Source: Bradyrhizobium lablabi
GTDB lineage: Bacteria > Pseudomonadota > Alphaproteobacteria > Rhizobiales > Xanthobacteraceae
NCBI RefSeq assembly: GCF_900141755.1
Contig: NZ_LT670844.1
Coordinates: 1,736,001 to 1,800,000 of the forward strand
Length of the DNA stretch: 64,000 nt
Direction of reading: 5' to 3'
The notes beneath the pieces are model-generated. The model was not told where the DNA came from and made no database searches. It was given only the letters and a program-made list of their open reading frames with translations. This document shows positions 1 through 8,822 of this stretch, in pieces. A program made the translations under genes and the position numbers. The first letter of the stretch is position 1. Each line of letters begins with the position of its first letter.

Positions 1-639
1 CGTCTTTACGGGAATAATGGTACGTTTACGATCTGGTGTCGCGACGACCAGCTTCTCGATCCGGCCACTTTCGTCCAACTCGAAATCGACAACGGTCGCA
101 TTCAATCGAACATCAAGCGCCCTTGAGGACGAAAGCGATTCCTTATGCGCCGTTTGAAACGCAGGCCGGTTTGAAAACCTCTCGAGCCGACAGGGATCGA
201 CTACAGAGTCTTCCAGTTTTAGATTTTCGATGGCTGACGCAAAAACTGGCTTACCGCAGGAAGCGTATTCACAGGCAATGTCGTAAAAGGGTAAAATATC
301 GTCGCGCGTAATTGGCCATTTCGCCTCAACGACACCGGGACGTTGCGCAAAGTCGATCGGATCAAGACGTTGGCAACGCGCCCCCCAAAGATTTGATGTT
401 CCTCCAAACCGGCGGGCTACCGCGATCGCCATATCATCGTGCGTATTGCGATCACATATCGTGGCGAGCGAGAGACTTTGTGCTTCTTCGCTGGCGGCAT
501 TTCCTCCGCTTTCGAGCAACAGCACTGACTTACCGAGACGCGCGCATTCAAGAGCCAGCGTAATTCCAGCCGGTCCAGAACCAATCACCGTTACGTCCGC
601 TCTTTCGGCGTTCAGTCCGGAAAGATCGGTTGAAATCAT
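1..639 (-). CDS. FAD-dependent GMC-like oxidoreductase, N-terminal part (cut by window edge)
   Basis: The minus strand is open for 213 codons from an ATG at 639 to the window edge, with no stop. The start has a good ribosome site (GGGAG, about 7 bases upstream). Residues 14-45 form a Rossmann FAD-binding fold with the fingerprint VIGSGPAGITLA and an acidic end at LLLESGG. A later stretch, GGTSNLWGARCQRLD, is the kind of segment that contacts the flavin in GMC-type sugar/alcohol oxidoreductases. Family knowledge suggests oxidation of a sugar or alcohol, possibly on an EPS precursor given the neighbours; that role is inference. The C-terminal half lies outside the window, so completeness cannot be judged. 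Forward-strand open frames over the same bases are shadows. Confidence 0.85.
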   Translation of the reverse strand, partial: MISTDLSGLNAERADVTVIGSGPAGITLALECARLGKSVLLLESGGNAASEEAQSLSLATICDRNTHDDMAIAVARRFGGTSNLWGARCQRLDPIDFAQRPGVVEAKWPITRDDILPFYDIACEYASCGKPVFASAIENLKLEDSVVDPCRLERFSNRPAFQTAHKESLSSSRALDVRLNATVVDFELDESGRIEKLVVATPDRKRTIIPVKT

Positions 640-983
640 CGAACAGCTCCCAATGGCATTGCAACCGGTGAGTCAACAAATGCGCTTGCATTTGAGTTTA
701 TCAGCCGACCGAGTTGCTGAAGATTTGATTTGCGATTTCTGTCCGAAAGCGTCGTTACCAAAACAAATTCCCGCTGTCGAAATGATCAAGAACAAACATG
801 CGGCCGTCCCTAATGACTGCACCAGGCGTCTCAAAATCATCCATTAAGCCGCCGGCGCGGGGATGATTTCGGCTGCGCCCGTACAGGTCTTTTCGGCCAC
901 AGTAAGAGATTGGCGACAATAATTCGATTCTCGGTGTTGTGTACGTCTGAAGCCGCAAACTCTATGCGAAGCTTAACTTCATT
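640..983. other. Intergenic stretch, no gene supported
   Basis: About 340 bases between the divergence-free ends of two minus-strand genes. A minus-strand open frame of 67 codons (958 to 755) has no ribosome site, no recognisable motif and no membrane segment, so it is not called. Nothing else is visible apart from upstream sequence for the oxidoreductase start at 639. Confidence 0.5.
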
Positions 984-1994
984 TCATGGCTTACCATAGT
1001 CCATCGGCAAGAATTGCAGCCGATCCCAGGGAAAGCCCTCGAGGATCGCGTAGGCAGGCGTAGCACCGAATATATCGTCGAACGGGTCGGGCAAGTTGCG
1101 GGTCGTCCGGCTTTTGGGGTTTTCAGCCCTTAGCGTGATTGAGCCCGCTTGGTCCCAAACGACGAAGCCATAGATCTGCGCCGCGCGCGCAATCGCTTTA
1201 CCGATCGGATGCATCTTAAGACTGTCCACGTCGACAGCAGGATCTAAACGAAAGCGAAGCCCCTCTGGAATCCCATTCTTGTCATTTTCTGCGTCGCCGT
1301 CGGAACGATTTGCCGGCCATGACACAACCGACGCCTTTACCGCTTTCACCAGCGAGATGCCCATCACGTGATTGATCTTTTTCTTCATTAGTTCGTCGAT
1401 ACTTAATTGTCCGCCCAGGAAGGGCAATCCGGTCGCGGTTGTCCCATATGGAAAGGGCCAAATACCTGGATTACCAGAGGCCTTATCCATCCTCCCTCCC
1501 CAGCACGCCTCCCAGGCTCCGTCGATCTTTCGGGCCACCCAGAATTCCCAGATCTGGTCCGTGGCGGGTCTATAGACCGTCATTTCCGCGTCGGTTCCAT
1601 CTGCCGGCTGCGCATAGGCTGGAATGGGGACTGACTTCCACTTTTCAGCAAGACTCGGATCAATACTTCCTTTTTTTTGGCAGTCCCACGGTCGCACCAC
1701 CACGCCTTGCGTGTTTTCGTCCGCGACATAGACTGGGCTGGCATACTTGACCGTGTTGATCGAAACCGTACCGTAATAGGATCGCTTCTGCCGGAGGAAT
1801 TCGCGCACGAACAGGTTCGAATTGGGGTGAATTGGCGCGTCGGGCGGCAGTGGCTTGTACCAAAAGCTTTCCGGCGAGAATACTTGAGCCGGTACCTTTG
1901 GCACCGATTGCGCTAACGCAACGGGCGGGACCGGCATAATGGCGCATATGCCCAGCATGGCAAATTTAGCGTACCGTGATGGCAATAAAGCCAT
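984..1994 (-). CDS. Secreted protein of unknown function, 336 aa
   Basis: The start at 1994 is chosen over an upstream in-frame codon because GGGAGG stands 5 bases before the ATG and a clean Sec signal peptide follows (hydrophobic core MLGICAIMPVPPVALA, cut after ALA-Q). The mature protein has no transmembrane helix. The C-terminal part carries IPEGLRFRLDPAVDVD, AAQIYGFVVWDQAG and FPWDRLQFLP. I recall similar stretches in secreted proteins of unknown function from actinobacteria, where they follow the same order; this is memory, not a search. Gene function is unknown. It is monocistronic, with the divergent FkbM gene starting about 430 bases away. Confidence 0.8.
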   Translation of the reverse strand: MALLPSRYAKFAMLGICAIMPVPPVALAQSVPKVPAQVFSPESFWYKPLPPDAPIHPNSNLFVREFLRQKRSYYGTVSINTVKYASPVYVADENTQGVVVRPWDCQKKGSIDPSLAEKWKSVPIPAYAQPADGTDAEMTVYRPATDQIWEFWVARKIDGAWEACWGGRMDKASGNPGIWPFPYGTTATGLPFLGGQLSIDELMKKKINHVMGISLVKAVKASVVSWPANRSDGDAENDKNGIPEGLRFRLDPAVDVDSLKMHPIGKAIARAAQIYGFVVWDQAGSITLRAENPKSRTTRNLPDPFDDIFGATPAYAILEGFPWDRLQFLPMDYGKP

Positions 1995-2423
1995 TAGTCC
2001 TCCCGTCCGACGATGGGGTTTGGGTAGCAAGAGCCATTGAGGTTAGTGCACCGAAGCTCTTCCTATTGACGTGCTGGCTGCACACGCACCTTCGATTTCA
2101 TCTCGCAAACACCGTGACGGGTGACGCTAGCCTGCGCAGGTTCGCAAAGACACCACATAATTCTGGGCCGAACTATGACAACTGGATGGCTTCCGCTCGA
2201 CCTTGGACCTAGCTGCTGCGCCCGGCCGGCCGCCCCCCTTCGGAGCCGACATTTCGCTCTGGAGTGAAGCACCTCAAATGTCGGCGAAAAACCGTCAGAG
2301 CCCAAGCTTTCGCTCTGGCATTAAAAGTGCAGGGGGCGTTACTTTACATCCTTTGAAAGCGGCTGTGTCGCCGTTGCCGCCGATATCTGCGATAAGGTTC
2401 GAACCGCTCCGCTTCCAATTTGG
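1995..2423. other. Divergent intergenic region
   Basis: About 430 bases between the divergent secreted-protein gene and the FkbM methyltransferase gene. It should hold promoters for both. No open frame with a ribosome site, no strong hairpin and no RNA gene is visible. The string TTTCGCTCTGG occurs twice (near 2251 and 2309). Confidence 0.45.
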
Positions 2424-3224
2424 ATGAAGTCCATGAAAAGCGAAATAGTTAAAGCGATAAGGACGTTGCAATGCTATGTTCCCGCGTTGCAATCGGTAAA
2501 AGAAGACGCCCAAACGTTAGTACGTAGAGTTTTCCGGATTCCGCACGAGAGCGATTTCCGCATTCTGAAAAGCATAGACTTTGATGGCAAGGTTTTTGTC
2601 GATGTTGGCGCAAACCGGGGACAGAGCATTGAGTCGGCCAGAACAATTCGTCCAGATATTCGTATAGTGTCTTTTGAGCCGCAACCGAGCCTTGTTCGCC
2701 GGCTAAAACGAATTTACGGAGACGACCAGCTGGTAGAGATTAGAGATGTAGGTCTCTCCGACACGGCCGGCAGTTTCACGATTTATACCCCCATATATCG
2801 AGGCTATGTTTACCATGGGTTATCTTCATTGGACCGTGCAAGTGCATCGAAATGGCTATCGACACAGGCCGTTTTCGGGTTCGACCCAGAGCAACTCACG
2901 ATAAATGAAGAAAGCTGCCGGGTCAGACAATTAGACAACGAAGATTTAGCTCCTGCCATGATCAAGATTGACGTTCAAGGAACCGAGGGAAGGGTTCTAC
3001 GAGGCGCGGTTAAGACCGTAGAGCGCTATAAGCCCGTTATTATGGTGGAACGCGACGTAGGAATGAATGAGGTTCGAGAAATCCTTAAAGGACTGAATTA
3101 TTCGGAGTACCGTCTCGATGGAGACGACATAGTGGAGGGGTCTCAGATTGGCGATAACGCGATCATGATGACGCCGGATACGTATGATAATCTTTGGTCG
3201 CGGCAAAAACGGAAGCTCAGCTAA
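2424..3224 (+). CDS. FkbM-family methyltransferase, 266 aa
   Basis: S-adenosylmethionine-dependent O-methyltransferase of the FkbM family, predicted to methylate a sugar or other hydroxyl group. The SAM-binding motif FVDVGANRGQS is near residues 54-64. The second motif VSFEPQPSLVRRL follows near residue 83, and the FkbM signature IKIDVQGTEGRVLRGA lies near residue 177, followed by VIMVERD. Length is normal for the family. There is no convincing Shine-Dalgarno; the ATG at 2433 is an alternative start. Its position beside glycan genes suggests it decorates the polysaccharide. It converges with a second FkbM gene at 3299-4228 whose sequence is clearly different, so the two are not a recent duplication. 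Confidence 0.9.
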   Translation: MKSMKSEIVKAIRTLQCYVPALQSVKEDAQTLVRRVFRIPHESDFRILKSIDFDGKVFVDVGANRGQSIESARTIRPDIRIVSFEPQPSLVRRLKRIYGDDQLVEIRDVGLSDTAGSFTIYTPIYRGYVYHGLSSLDRASASKWLSTQAVFGFDPEQLTINEESCRVRQLDNEDLAPAMIKIDVQGTEGRVLRGAVKTVERYKPVIMVERDVGMNEVREILKGLNYSEYRLDGDDIVEGSQIGDNAIMMTPDTYDNLWSRQKRKLS

Positions 3225-3251
3225 ATCCCCCCAAAGAAGGAGGCCAGCTGA

Positions 3252-3281
3252 CCTTAACTGACGACGCCTTAACTGAAGACG
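3252..3281. repeat. 15-bp tandem duplication
   Basis: Two adjacent 15-base units, CCTTAACTGACGACG and CCTTAACTGAAGACG, differ at one position. They lie in the gap between the two convergent FkbM genes. Function is unknown; it looks like a small slippage duplication. Confidence 0.8.
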
Positions 3282-3298
3282 CAAAGGGTTCTCACACT

Positions 3299-4228
3299 TT
3301 ACGCCGGTCTGTTGATCCGCCCCTGTAGCTCACCTGCCATCCTTCCGTCTGGAATCCACAGAACGTCACAATCAACTTGATTGGTGAGACGAGTGAGAGT
3401 CCAATCATGGTGATCCTTCGAAAGGCCGATTTCGAAACCCTGATAGTTTTGCGATGTCATCAACTGGACCAGTTCCCCAATCGAAGATCCACAGCGCGCC
3501 AAGTGAGAGGAGACCATTTCGGTAAGAATTAGCGGCCGATTTCTCGCTATTGTCGCGGCAAGACCTCTTAATACCCGCGGCTCGAAGCCCTCCACGTCGA
3601 TCTTTATGAAATGAGAGACCACAGGGGAGACGATACTGTCTCCGCGCACGACATCGACATCCACCGAGTAGGTTTCATCCTTGGAATATTGCGATGCGCC
3701 GAAGGTCGCTTCGCCGGAATTGATCTTGGGAATCGTCAAAGACAGAACGCCGCTCGAATCTGAAAGACCGAGGTTGAATACCTCGATATTCGAAATCGCG
3801 CTTTGTTCAACGGCCTTTTTGAGCATCGCAACGCATGCAGGATTTGGTTCAAAACACAATACCCGACCGGTCTCGCCGATACGTTTGGACGCATAAAGCG
3901 CGAAGCTTCCGCGGTTTGCGCCGATGTCCAAAACCTGGTCGCCTGGTTTCAGAAGCGAATCCAGAACCATTTGAGCCGGCAGATCGTACCAACGGCCGAG
4001 GAAATAGGTCAGACGATCCGCCCACCACGACAGATCGAGTTCGGTCGAGTACCCGGTTCGCTTGTCTTTGTGAACAACCCGGGGAGCGTCGGCCCAAAAA
4101 TGATCGCGCTCGGCATGTCCTATCAGCAGCTTGTAAAGTACGCCCCAGCCGTACAATTCGTGGAACGCGTATGGTCGCACCACACGAGTGGCGATCGATT
4201 GAAGTGCGTTCGGAAACGACGGCGCCAT
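3299..4228 (-). CDS. FkbM-family methyltransferase, 309 aa
   Basis: A second SAM-dependent FkbM methyltransferase. Motif I VLDIGANRGSFALYAS lies near residue 106, the acidic loop RVLCFEPNPACV near 130, and the FkbM signature FIKIDVEGFEPRVLRGL near 205. The start at 4228 is preferred to an upstream TTG because TTGGAG stands 8 bases before it and the longer version has no usable site. About 90 residues precede the methyltransferase core, mentioning a tryptophan-rich segment typical of longer FkbM proteins. It probably methylates a sugar or a related glycan substituent in the EPS; substrate cannot be told from sequence. Confidence 0.9.
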   Translation of the reverse strand: MAPSFPNALQSIATRVVRPYAFHELYGWGVLYKLLIGHAERDHFWADAPRVVHKDKRTGYSTELDLSWWADRLTYFLGRWYDLPAQMVLDSLLKPGDQVLDIGANRGSFALYASKRIGETGRVLCFEPNPACVAMLKKAVEQSAISNIEVFNLGLSDSSGVLSLTIPKINSGEATFGASQYSKDETYSVDVDVVRGDSIVSPVVSHFIKIDVEGFEPRVLRGLAATIARNRPLILTEMVSSHLARCGSSIGELVQLMTSQNYQGFEIGLSKDHHDWTLTRLTNQVDCDVLWIPDGRMAGELQGRINRPA

Positions 4229-4519
4229 TTTACAAACTCCAATTTGAGCGGCATCCAAAGCCATCCCGATTGCCAAGGCGACCAGTACCAGGAATTTTAC
4301 CCAGGGGAACCTGCTTCCACCTTATCTCGCGAATGCAATAGCATTATTTCGGCGGGAATATGTTGCGGCAGTCGCGCCAAGCCACCGGTGCTACTCGAGC
4401 GCGCACAATGATTGAAAAAGGAGCATACACGGCGCCGTCAACGTGCAAGTTAAATCACATCGCGCGTTAAAGACTCCAAAATCGCAAAAACGATGACATG
4501 CTCGAAATGAGTTTAGGTC

Positions 4520-4990
4520 CTATCGTGCCAACCATGATTTTGCGGCGGATAGTGCTGGCGCTGGCAAAATCCATCTGATGCTGCGGAGAATTGGCCGTTC
4601 GATAAGTTTGTGAACAAGGATACCGCCAATCACCGCGCCGGCGCTTCCGACGATCAGATAGATCGCAACAAGGATCCTGATATCGTCAAAAAGTTTCATC
4701 CTTTGAATTGCCAAATTGAACATAAGCAAGAAAATTATGTGCGAAAGATAGATTGAATAGGACGCGTTCCCGAGTAAGAGCAATATGCGTGAGGGAATTC
4801 CCCGGACGATGGGCTCCATTGACAGAGCCCCAAACACAATTAGGGCGGAAGGTACCCCCCACAGTATGGCTCTCTGCTGCAGCGTTGCCGGGAAATTCCA
4901 AACCGTTGACACCAATGCACGGTTACCGAGCCCCGGGCGCAACTCTACCTAAGAGTAGCCCCAGCGCTAGCACTGCCTGTCAAATCACGG
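4520..4990 (-). pseudogene. C-terminal relic of an acyltransferase-3 protein, frame-broken
   Basis: Minus-strand codons 4942-4520 encode the last third of an acyltransferase-3 membrane protein: ILWGVPSALIVFGALSME, LLLLGNASYSIYLSHII, and a final ILVHKLIERPI. These align motif by motif with the C-terminus of the intact gene at 7748-8782, and the DNA over GGGAACGCGTCCTATTC is identical. There is no N-terminal half, no start codon with a ribosome site and an in-frame TAG just upstream. The preceding bases (about 4980-4943) still read VLALGLLLGRVAPG in another frame, so a frameshift near 4940 also broke it. The downstream end of the neighbouring acyltransferase gene overlaps this relic. Confidence 0.8.
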
Positions 4991-6867
4991 TCGTTTCTTG
5001 GCTCAGAATTGGGTGCGGACCTGTCGATTAGTGGGAAATAAAGTCTCACCGCCTGGTCGCTTCCTTTGGAAGAGAAATGACCATAATCAAGATAAAGGTA
5101 CTCATCTCCCATTTTGAACGGGCATAGCGAGCCGCTGCAGAGCGCGCCCATCGGTTCGATGAGAGTGGCTTGACGGGCCTCGCTCCGAACACTTTCCGCA
5201 ATCAGGGGATTTTCTTCGAAGACCTTCCACGAAGACACGTCGCGCTTCATTGACCCCCTTGTTCGATAGGCGAGTGACTGCACATCCATGGAAAACTCAG
5301 GCGATTGCGCGATAACCACGACTTCGGCGCCCATTGCTCGGATGGCTGAGATGGTATTTTGCAGACCGAGTTCGCCGCGGCTCGCCAACAAATCCCATCT
5401 TGCACTCATGACGACGTATTTAACGTCGTATTTTTCGATCAACTCGAGCGCGTGTCGATTGAACGTCTGGCAATTCGGAAGCTTAAAGGAATAGTAGGAT
5501 AGAATGGGCGGACAACCAGCCGCGGTATATTGAATGACATTGGCAGCAATAGCTTCTTGGTTCGAGATCAGCCCGGGCACGTAATGAGCGGCAAAAGAAT
5601 CGCCCCATAGCAAGAGATTTTTGGAATTACCGCTCGTCAGAACGCATTGTTTCGAGTTCCAATTTTCGTAGCTTTGCGTTGCCAGCAAGAAGCAAACGCC
5701 CTCGCCCCACTGCTCGTAGCCTGCGATCTTTTGTTCAGCATAGTCGGGGAATCGAAATGGAAATCCATTCGAAGCAACTCCGGCAACGCCAGCCAGAAAA
5801 GTGGCGGCAAGAGCCGCAATCGATGTTCCGAAAACCAACGTGCGGCGCCCTTCGGGCCATGCTTTTCGAAAGGGAGACTCGATTACCCTCCAGGAAAAAA
5901 CAGCCAAAACTAAGCTCAGCAAGACGATACAAACTATCTCGTACCCACCGGGATCCCGCAACAAGTAATACCGTGCAAAAACGGTAATCGGCCAATGGAC
6001 CAGATACAGAGAATAAGAAATCAGGCCGATCCAAACCGCCGGCCGGCAGGATAGCCATCTTCCAACGAACGTAGAATGCTCCGCTCCAGTATGAAGCAAT
6101 ATCGCAGCGCCCAGACACGGAAAAAGGGCGTTTGCACCTGGAAACGGCGTAAAATCACTGAATGCAACTACGGCATACGCGATCAATGCGATGCCAACAG
6201 CGGCGGCAATTTCGACTAGGCGCTGGGGCACCTGGCGGGGCGGACACAAAATCAGAATCGCTCCCAGCAACAACTCCCAGGCTCTGGTCGGAAGAAGAAA
6301 AAAATTCGCGGCCGGAGCGCGGCTGGTCAGCAGCACGCTTAGCGCGAAAGAAGCCAATGCCACTGGTAGGAAGAGAAGTGCCCATTTCGATTTGAACCAC
6401 CGATGACCGACATACATCGCAATCGGCATGAAGATATAATACTGCTCTTCGAGACAAAGCGTCCAGGTGTGAAGCAGCGGTCTGAGCAAAGACGAGGCGT
6501 CGAAATAACCTGATGTCCGCCAGAAATAGAGATTGGAACTGAAGAACGCCAACGATGCGGCGCTCTTTGAGAAATCAACCAATTCGCCGGGCAAGAGGAT
6601 GAGAACGGAAATAGCCCAGGTCAACGCAACGGTGAAAAACAGCGCAGGGAAAATTCGCCGGATCCGTCGCTCGTAAAATTTTGCAATTGAAAATGTGCGT
6701 TCCGCTAGGTCGTCCTTCAACTGCCTGGTTATTACGTAACCGGATATCACGAAAAAGACGTCGACGCCCACGAAACCGCCCGAAAAGTTCGGAACACCAG
6801 CGTGAAAAAAAACGACCGGCAAAACGGCTACAGCACGCAACCCGTCAATATCGGGGCGGTATTTCAT
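4945..6867 (-). CDS. Acyltransferase-3 fused to an SGNH domain (OafA/YrhL type), 640 aa
   Basis: Integral-membrane O-acyltransferase that would transfer acetyl or a similar group to a glycan. The N-terminus has the family opening YRPDIDGLRAVAVLPVVFFH and GGFVGVDVFFVISGYVI, followed by about ten hydrophobic helices and a helix at roughly residue 350. The C-terminal periplasmic SGNH hydrolase-like domain begins near residue 410 with LLLWGDSFAAHYVPGL, block I with its catalytic serine; the conserved DYGHFS triad block is near residue 608 (LDYGHFSSKGS). Length is normal for OafA-like two-domain enzymes. The last dozen residues (after NDRDLTG) are encoded by DNA that belongs to the adjacent relic, so the original stop may have been lost. 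Confidence 0.9.
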   Translation of the reverse strand: MKYRPDIDGLRAVAVLPVVFFHAGVPNFSGGFVGVDVFFVISGYVITRQLKDDLAERTFSIAKFYERRIRRIFPALFFTVALTWAISVLILLPGELVDFSKSAASLAFFSSNLYFWRTSGYFDASSLLRPLLHTWTLCLEEQYYIFMPIAMYVGHRWFKSKWALLFLPVALASFALSVLLTSRAPAANFFLLPTRAWELLLGAILILCPPRQVPQRLVEIAAAVGIALIAYAVVAFSDFTPFPGANALFPCLGAAILLHTGAEHSTFVGRWLSCRPAVWIGLISYSLYLVHWPITVFARYYLLRDPGGYEIVCIVLLSLVLAVFSWRVIESPFRKAWPEGRRTLVFGTSIAALAATFLAGVAGVASNGFPFRFPDYAEQKIAGYEQWGEGVCFLLATQSYENWNSKQCVLTSGNSKNLLLWGDSFAAHYVPGLISNQEAIAANVIQYTAAGCPPILSYYSFKLPNCQTFNRHALELIEKYDVKYVVMSARWDLLASRGELGLQNTISAIRAMGAEVVVIAQSPEFSMDVQSLAYRTRGSMKRDVSSWKVFEENPLIAESVRSEARQATLIEPMGALCSGSLCPFKMGDEYLYLDYGHFSSKGSDQAVRLYFPLIDRSAPNSEPRNDRDLTGSASAGATLR

Positions 6868-7244
6868 CGAAGGCTCGGCGCTCCCTTTTTTCGACGCAAC
6901 GTAGAAAATTAGACTGATCCAGATCTCACATTTGCATTTTTTGGACGCATCTGCTTTTGGACGCAGCTGCGGCGCATTTGGTTTTAATCTTTAGCCGAAT
7001 TATGGCGCGAGGCAACCTTTCAGTAAATCCCCCGAATAGCAGTCCTGATATCAAGTAAATCTGCCGGTTTGCCCTTTATAGCGTCAGGGAGGTGAGACAT
7101 TTTTAAGCGTTCGAGGAGCCGTTTGAAAAATCAACAGGTGACGGACACATTATATCGGCGCGAAAGTTTCGATACCTCCGCGCCATCTGCGGCACCCACC
7201 GCAAGGTTGCGGCAAGTTTCATAATCGCATCTGTTCCAACATGA
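6868..7244. other. AT-rich intergenic region
   Basis: About 375 bases upstream of the acyltransferase start at 6867. It is visibly AT-rich and holds a 16-base tandem duplication (listed separately). No gene with a ribosome site or RNA gene is seen; it presumably includes the promoter of the minus-strand acyltransferase. Confidence 0.45.
6939..6970. repeat. 16-bp tandem duplication
   Basis: TTTTGGACGCATCTGC is followed directly by TTTTGGACGCAGCTGC, one mismatch. It lies about 70 bases upstream of the acyltransferase start at 6867 on the minus strand, so it could overlap its promoter. Confidence 0.8.
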
Positions 7245-7510
7245 TCATTTCAACTCTCGCGCACTGAATTCAGAGCGCAGCATCCTGCTTCCCAAGAGGG
7301 TCAGGTTACCCGTCGCATAGGCGCCGGTATCGATATTAATTCTATTCGGCCGAATGTCCGGAATTGAACCGTGGATGATGTATTGACGAAATCTTCGTCG
7401 GTTTCGAGAAACCCGCCTTGTGGGTGGACACGGAAGCTGAACTTTTTCGGGGGCTCGGTTCGGCTTACCGTAAAGCGCGTTAAGCAAATCAACTAAGCTT
7501 GGTGAAAGTA
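7245..7510 (-). pseudogene. Degraded 3' part of a PPP-type phosphatase gene
   Basis: The minus strand reads FLETDEDF and then, after a frame change, IPDIRPNRINIDTGAYATGN and LTLLGSRML. This is the C-terminus of the intact metallophosphoesterase at 30628-31368 (FLETDEDF, VPDIRPNRINIDTGAYATGN). Over about 150 bases the DNA is nearly identical, but the relic has lost the codons for the catalytic GHS motif (a 12-base gap after CACGGT) and others upstream, has at least one frameshift, and has no N-terminal half. The further-upstream part (DLLNALYGKP) is only loosely similar, so the source may have been a diverged paralogue. The final stop context GCGCTCTGAATT is conserved. Confidence 0.85.
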
Positions 7511-7747
7511 GTTCCGCCGCTATATGCTTCCTGCATTTTATGCGCAGGTGGAGAGAGCGGCTGACATTTAAGCCGGCTGACGAAAATAGCTGCATCTTGC
7601 GCGTTTACTGTGCACGTCTTTCGCAAGCAGAGCGGGAGGGGAAGCTATCTCTCGTATAGTTTACTAACTACTCGCGGCTGTTATTGCTCCTTGACCAAAT
7701 ATCGGCCAGGTGCGAGGTATCCGGGACGCGATCCAGGGCGGCTCTTT

Positions 7748-8782
7748 GTGCATCCAATAGTGACAGTTCAGTATTTGCGTGCGCTAGCCGCGACAGCCGT
7801 TGTCGTTCATCATTTCGTAGGTCCGGCCTATATTGATGCCGGCCGTGGCCACCCAGGAACGGTCGGAGAAGCCGGCGTAGATCTATTTTTCGTCATCAGC
7901 GGGTTCATTATGTGGACTACGACGAGGCGAAGAGAAACGGCGCCGCTGGATTTCATTTGGCACCGGATCGTTCGTATTGTCCCGCTTTATTGGATATTCA
8001 CCTTAGTGTTTCTGGGGATCACCCTCGCTAGCAAGCACAGTCCGGTGTCAACTCTGGATGTAATGAGATCACTTTTTTTCGTCCCTTGGTTTGAAGAGGA
8101 TCTGGGGCAAAAAACATCTGCTTTCTATTTTCTTGGATGGACGCTGATGTACGAGATGTTCTTCTATTGCGTGTTCGCTTTTGCGCTTTTCCTTCCAAGG
8201 AAATCACAGTTTATTGGCGTGGTTGGTTGCCTGTCCGCTTTGGTAGCGTTAGGCCTTGTTTTTGATTTCAAAAGCGGACCATCGTTCACCTATACCAGTC
8301 CGCTGCTTTTGGAATTTATGGCCGGCTGTGCGGTAGGCGAACTCTACGAGCGAAAGGCCATTCCTTCGATATCGTTTGGAACCGGATTGCTGTGCATTGG
8401 CCTGGCAACCTTAATCTGGACGGTATGGAATATTCCATACAGCCTTCTAGCGAGGACCCTTCTGTGGGGCGCGCCGGCGGCGCTGATCCTGGTTGGAGCA
8501 CTTTCAGTTGAGGCGCCGGCCGCAAGAAAGCCGACCAAACTCTTTCTGCTCTTGGGGAACGCGTCCTATTCGATATACCTGTCCCACATAATCACCCTTC
8601 TCGTGTTCAATTTGATCGTGAAGAGAGCTGGGCTGATTCAGGGATTTAATTCGGAGATCGCGATCTACTCAACGATCGGAAGCGCGTTGGCCTTGGCCGG
8701 CGGCACACTCGTCTATGCCCTCTTAGAGAGGCCCGTCTCTAATTTTTCGAAATTGATAGCTATACCGGTAAAGTCGTCGTAG
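7748..8782 (+). CDS. Acyltransferase-3 family membrane protein, 344 aa
   Basis: Single-domain O-acyltransferase (OafA/ExoZ-like, no SGNH domain), probably acetylating or otherwise acylating the EPS. The family opening VTVQYLRALAATAVVVHH gives the conserved catalytic-type histidine, followed by AGVDLFFVISGFIMW. The C-terminus has LLLGNASYSIYLSHI. About ten hydrophobic segments are visible. I chose the GTG at 7748; a GTG at 7760 is equally possible. The frame is open back to 7610, but those extra 46 residues are hydrophilic and unlike the family. Length fits single-domain members. It is a close paralogue of the broken copy at 4520-4990. Confidence 0.85.
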   Translation: MHPIVTVQYLRALAATAVVVHHFVGPAYIDAGRGHPGTVGEAGVDLFFVISGFIMWTTTRRRETAPLDFIWHRIVRIVPLYWIFTLVFLGITLASKHSPVSTLDVMRSLFFVPWFEEDLGQKTSAFYFLGWTLMYEMFFYCVFAFALFLPRKSQFIGVVGCLSALVALGLVFDFKSGPSFTYTSPLLLEFMAGCAVGELYERKAIPSISFGTGLLCIGLATLIWTVWNIPYSLLARTLLWGAPAALILVGALSVEAPAARKPTKLFLLLGNASYSIYLSHIITLLVFNLIVKRAGLIQGFNSEIAIYSTIGSALALAGGTLVYALLERPVSNFSKLIAIPVKSS

Positions 8783-8796
8783 AGCGCGATTAGCAT

Positions 8797-8820
8797 GAGC
8801 GCGCGGCGGCGCCGGCGCTC
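8797..8820. terminator. Hairpin between convergent acyltransferase genes
   Basis: GAGCGC at 8797-8802 pairs with GCGCTC at 8815-8820 around a GC-rich core that can also pair. It sits in the 40-base gap between two convergent genes, where a bidirectional terminator is expected. There is no T-run, so intrinsic termination is uncertain. Confidence 0.4.
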
Positions 8821-8822
8821 CG

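Noticed and set aside
755..958. 67-codon minus-strand open frame between the first two genes
   Set aside because: No ribosome site, no hydrophobic segment and no recognisable motif.
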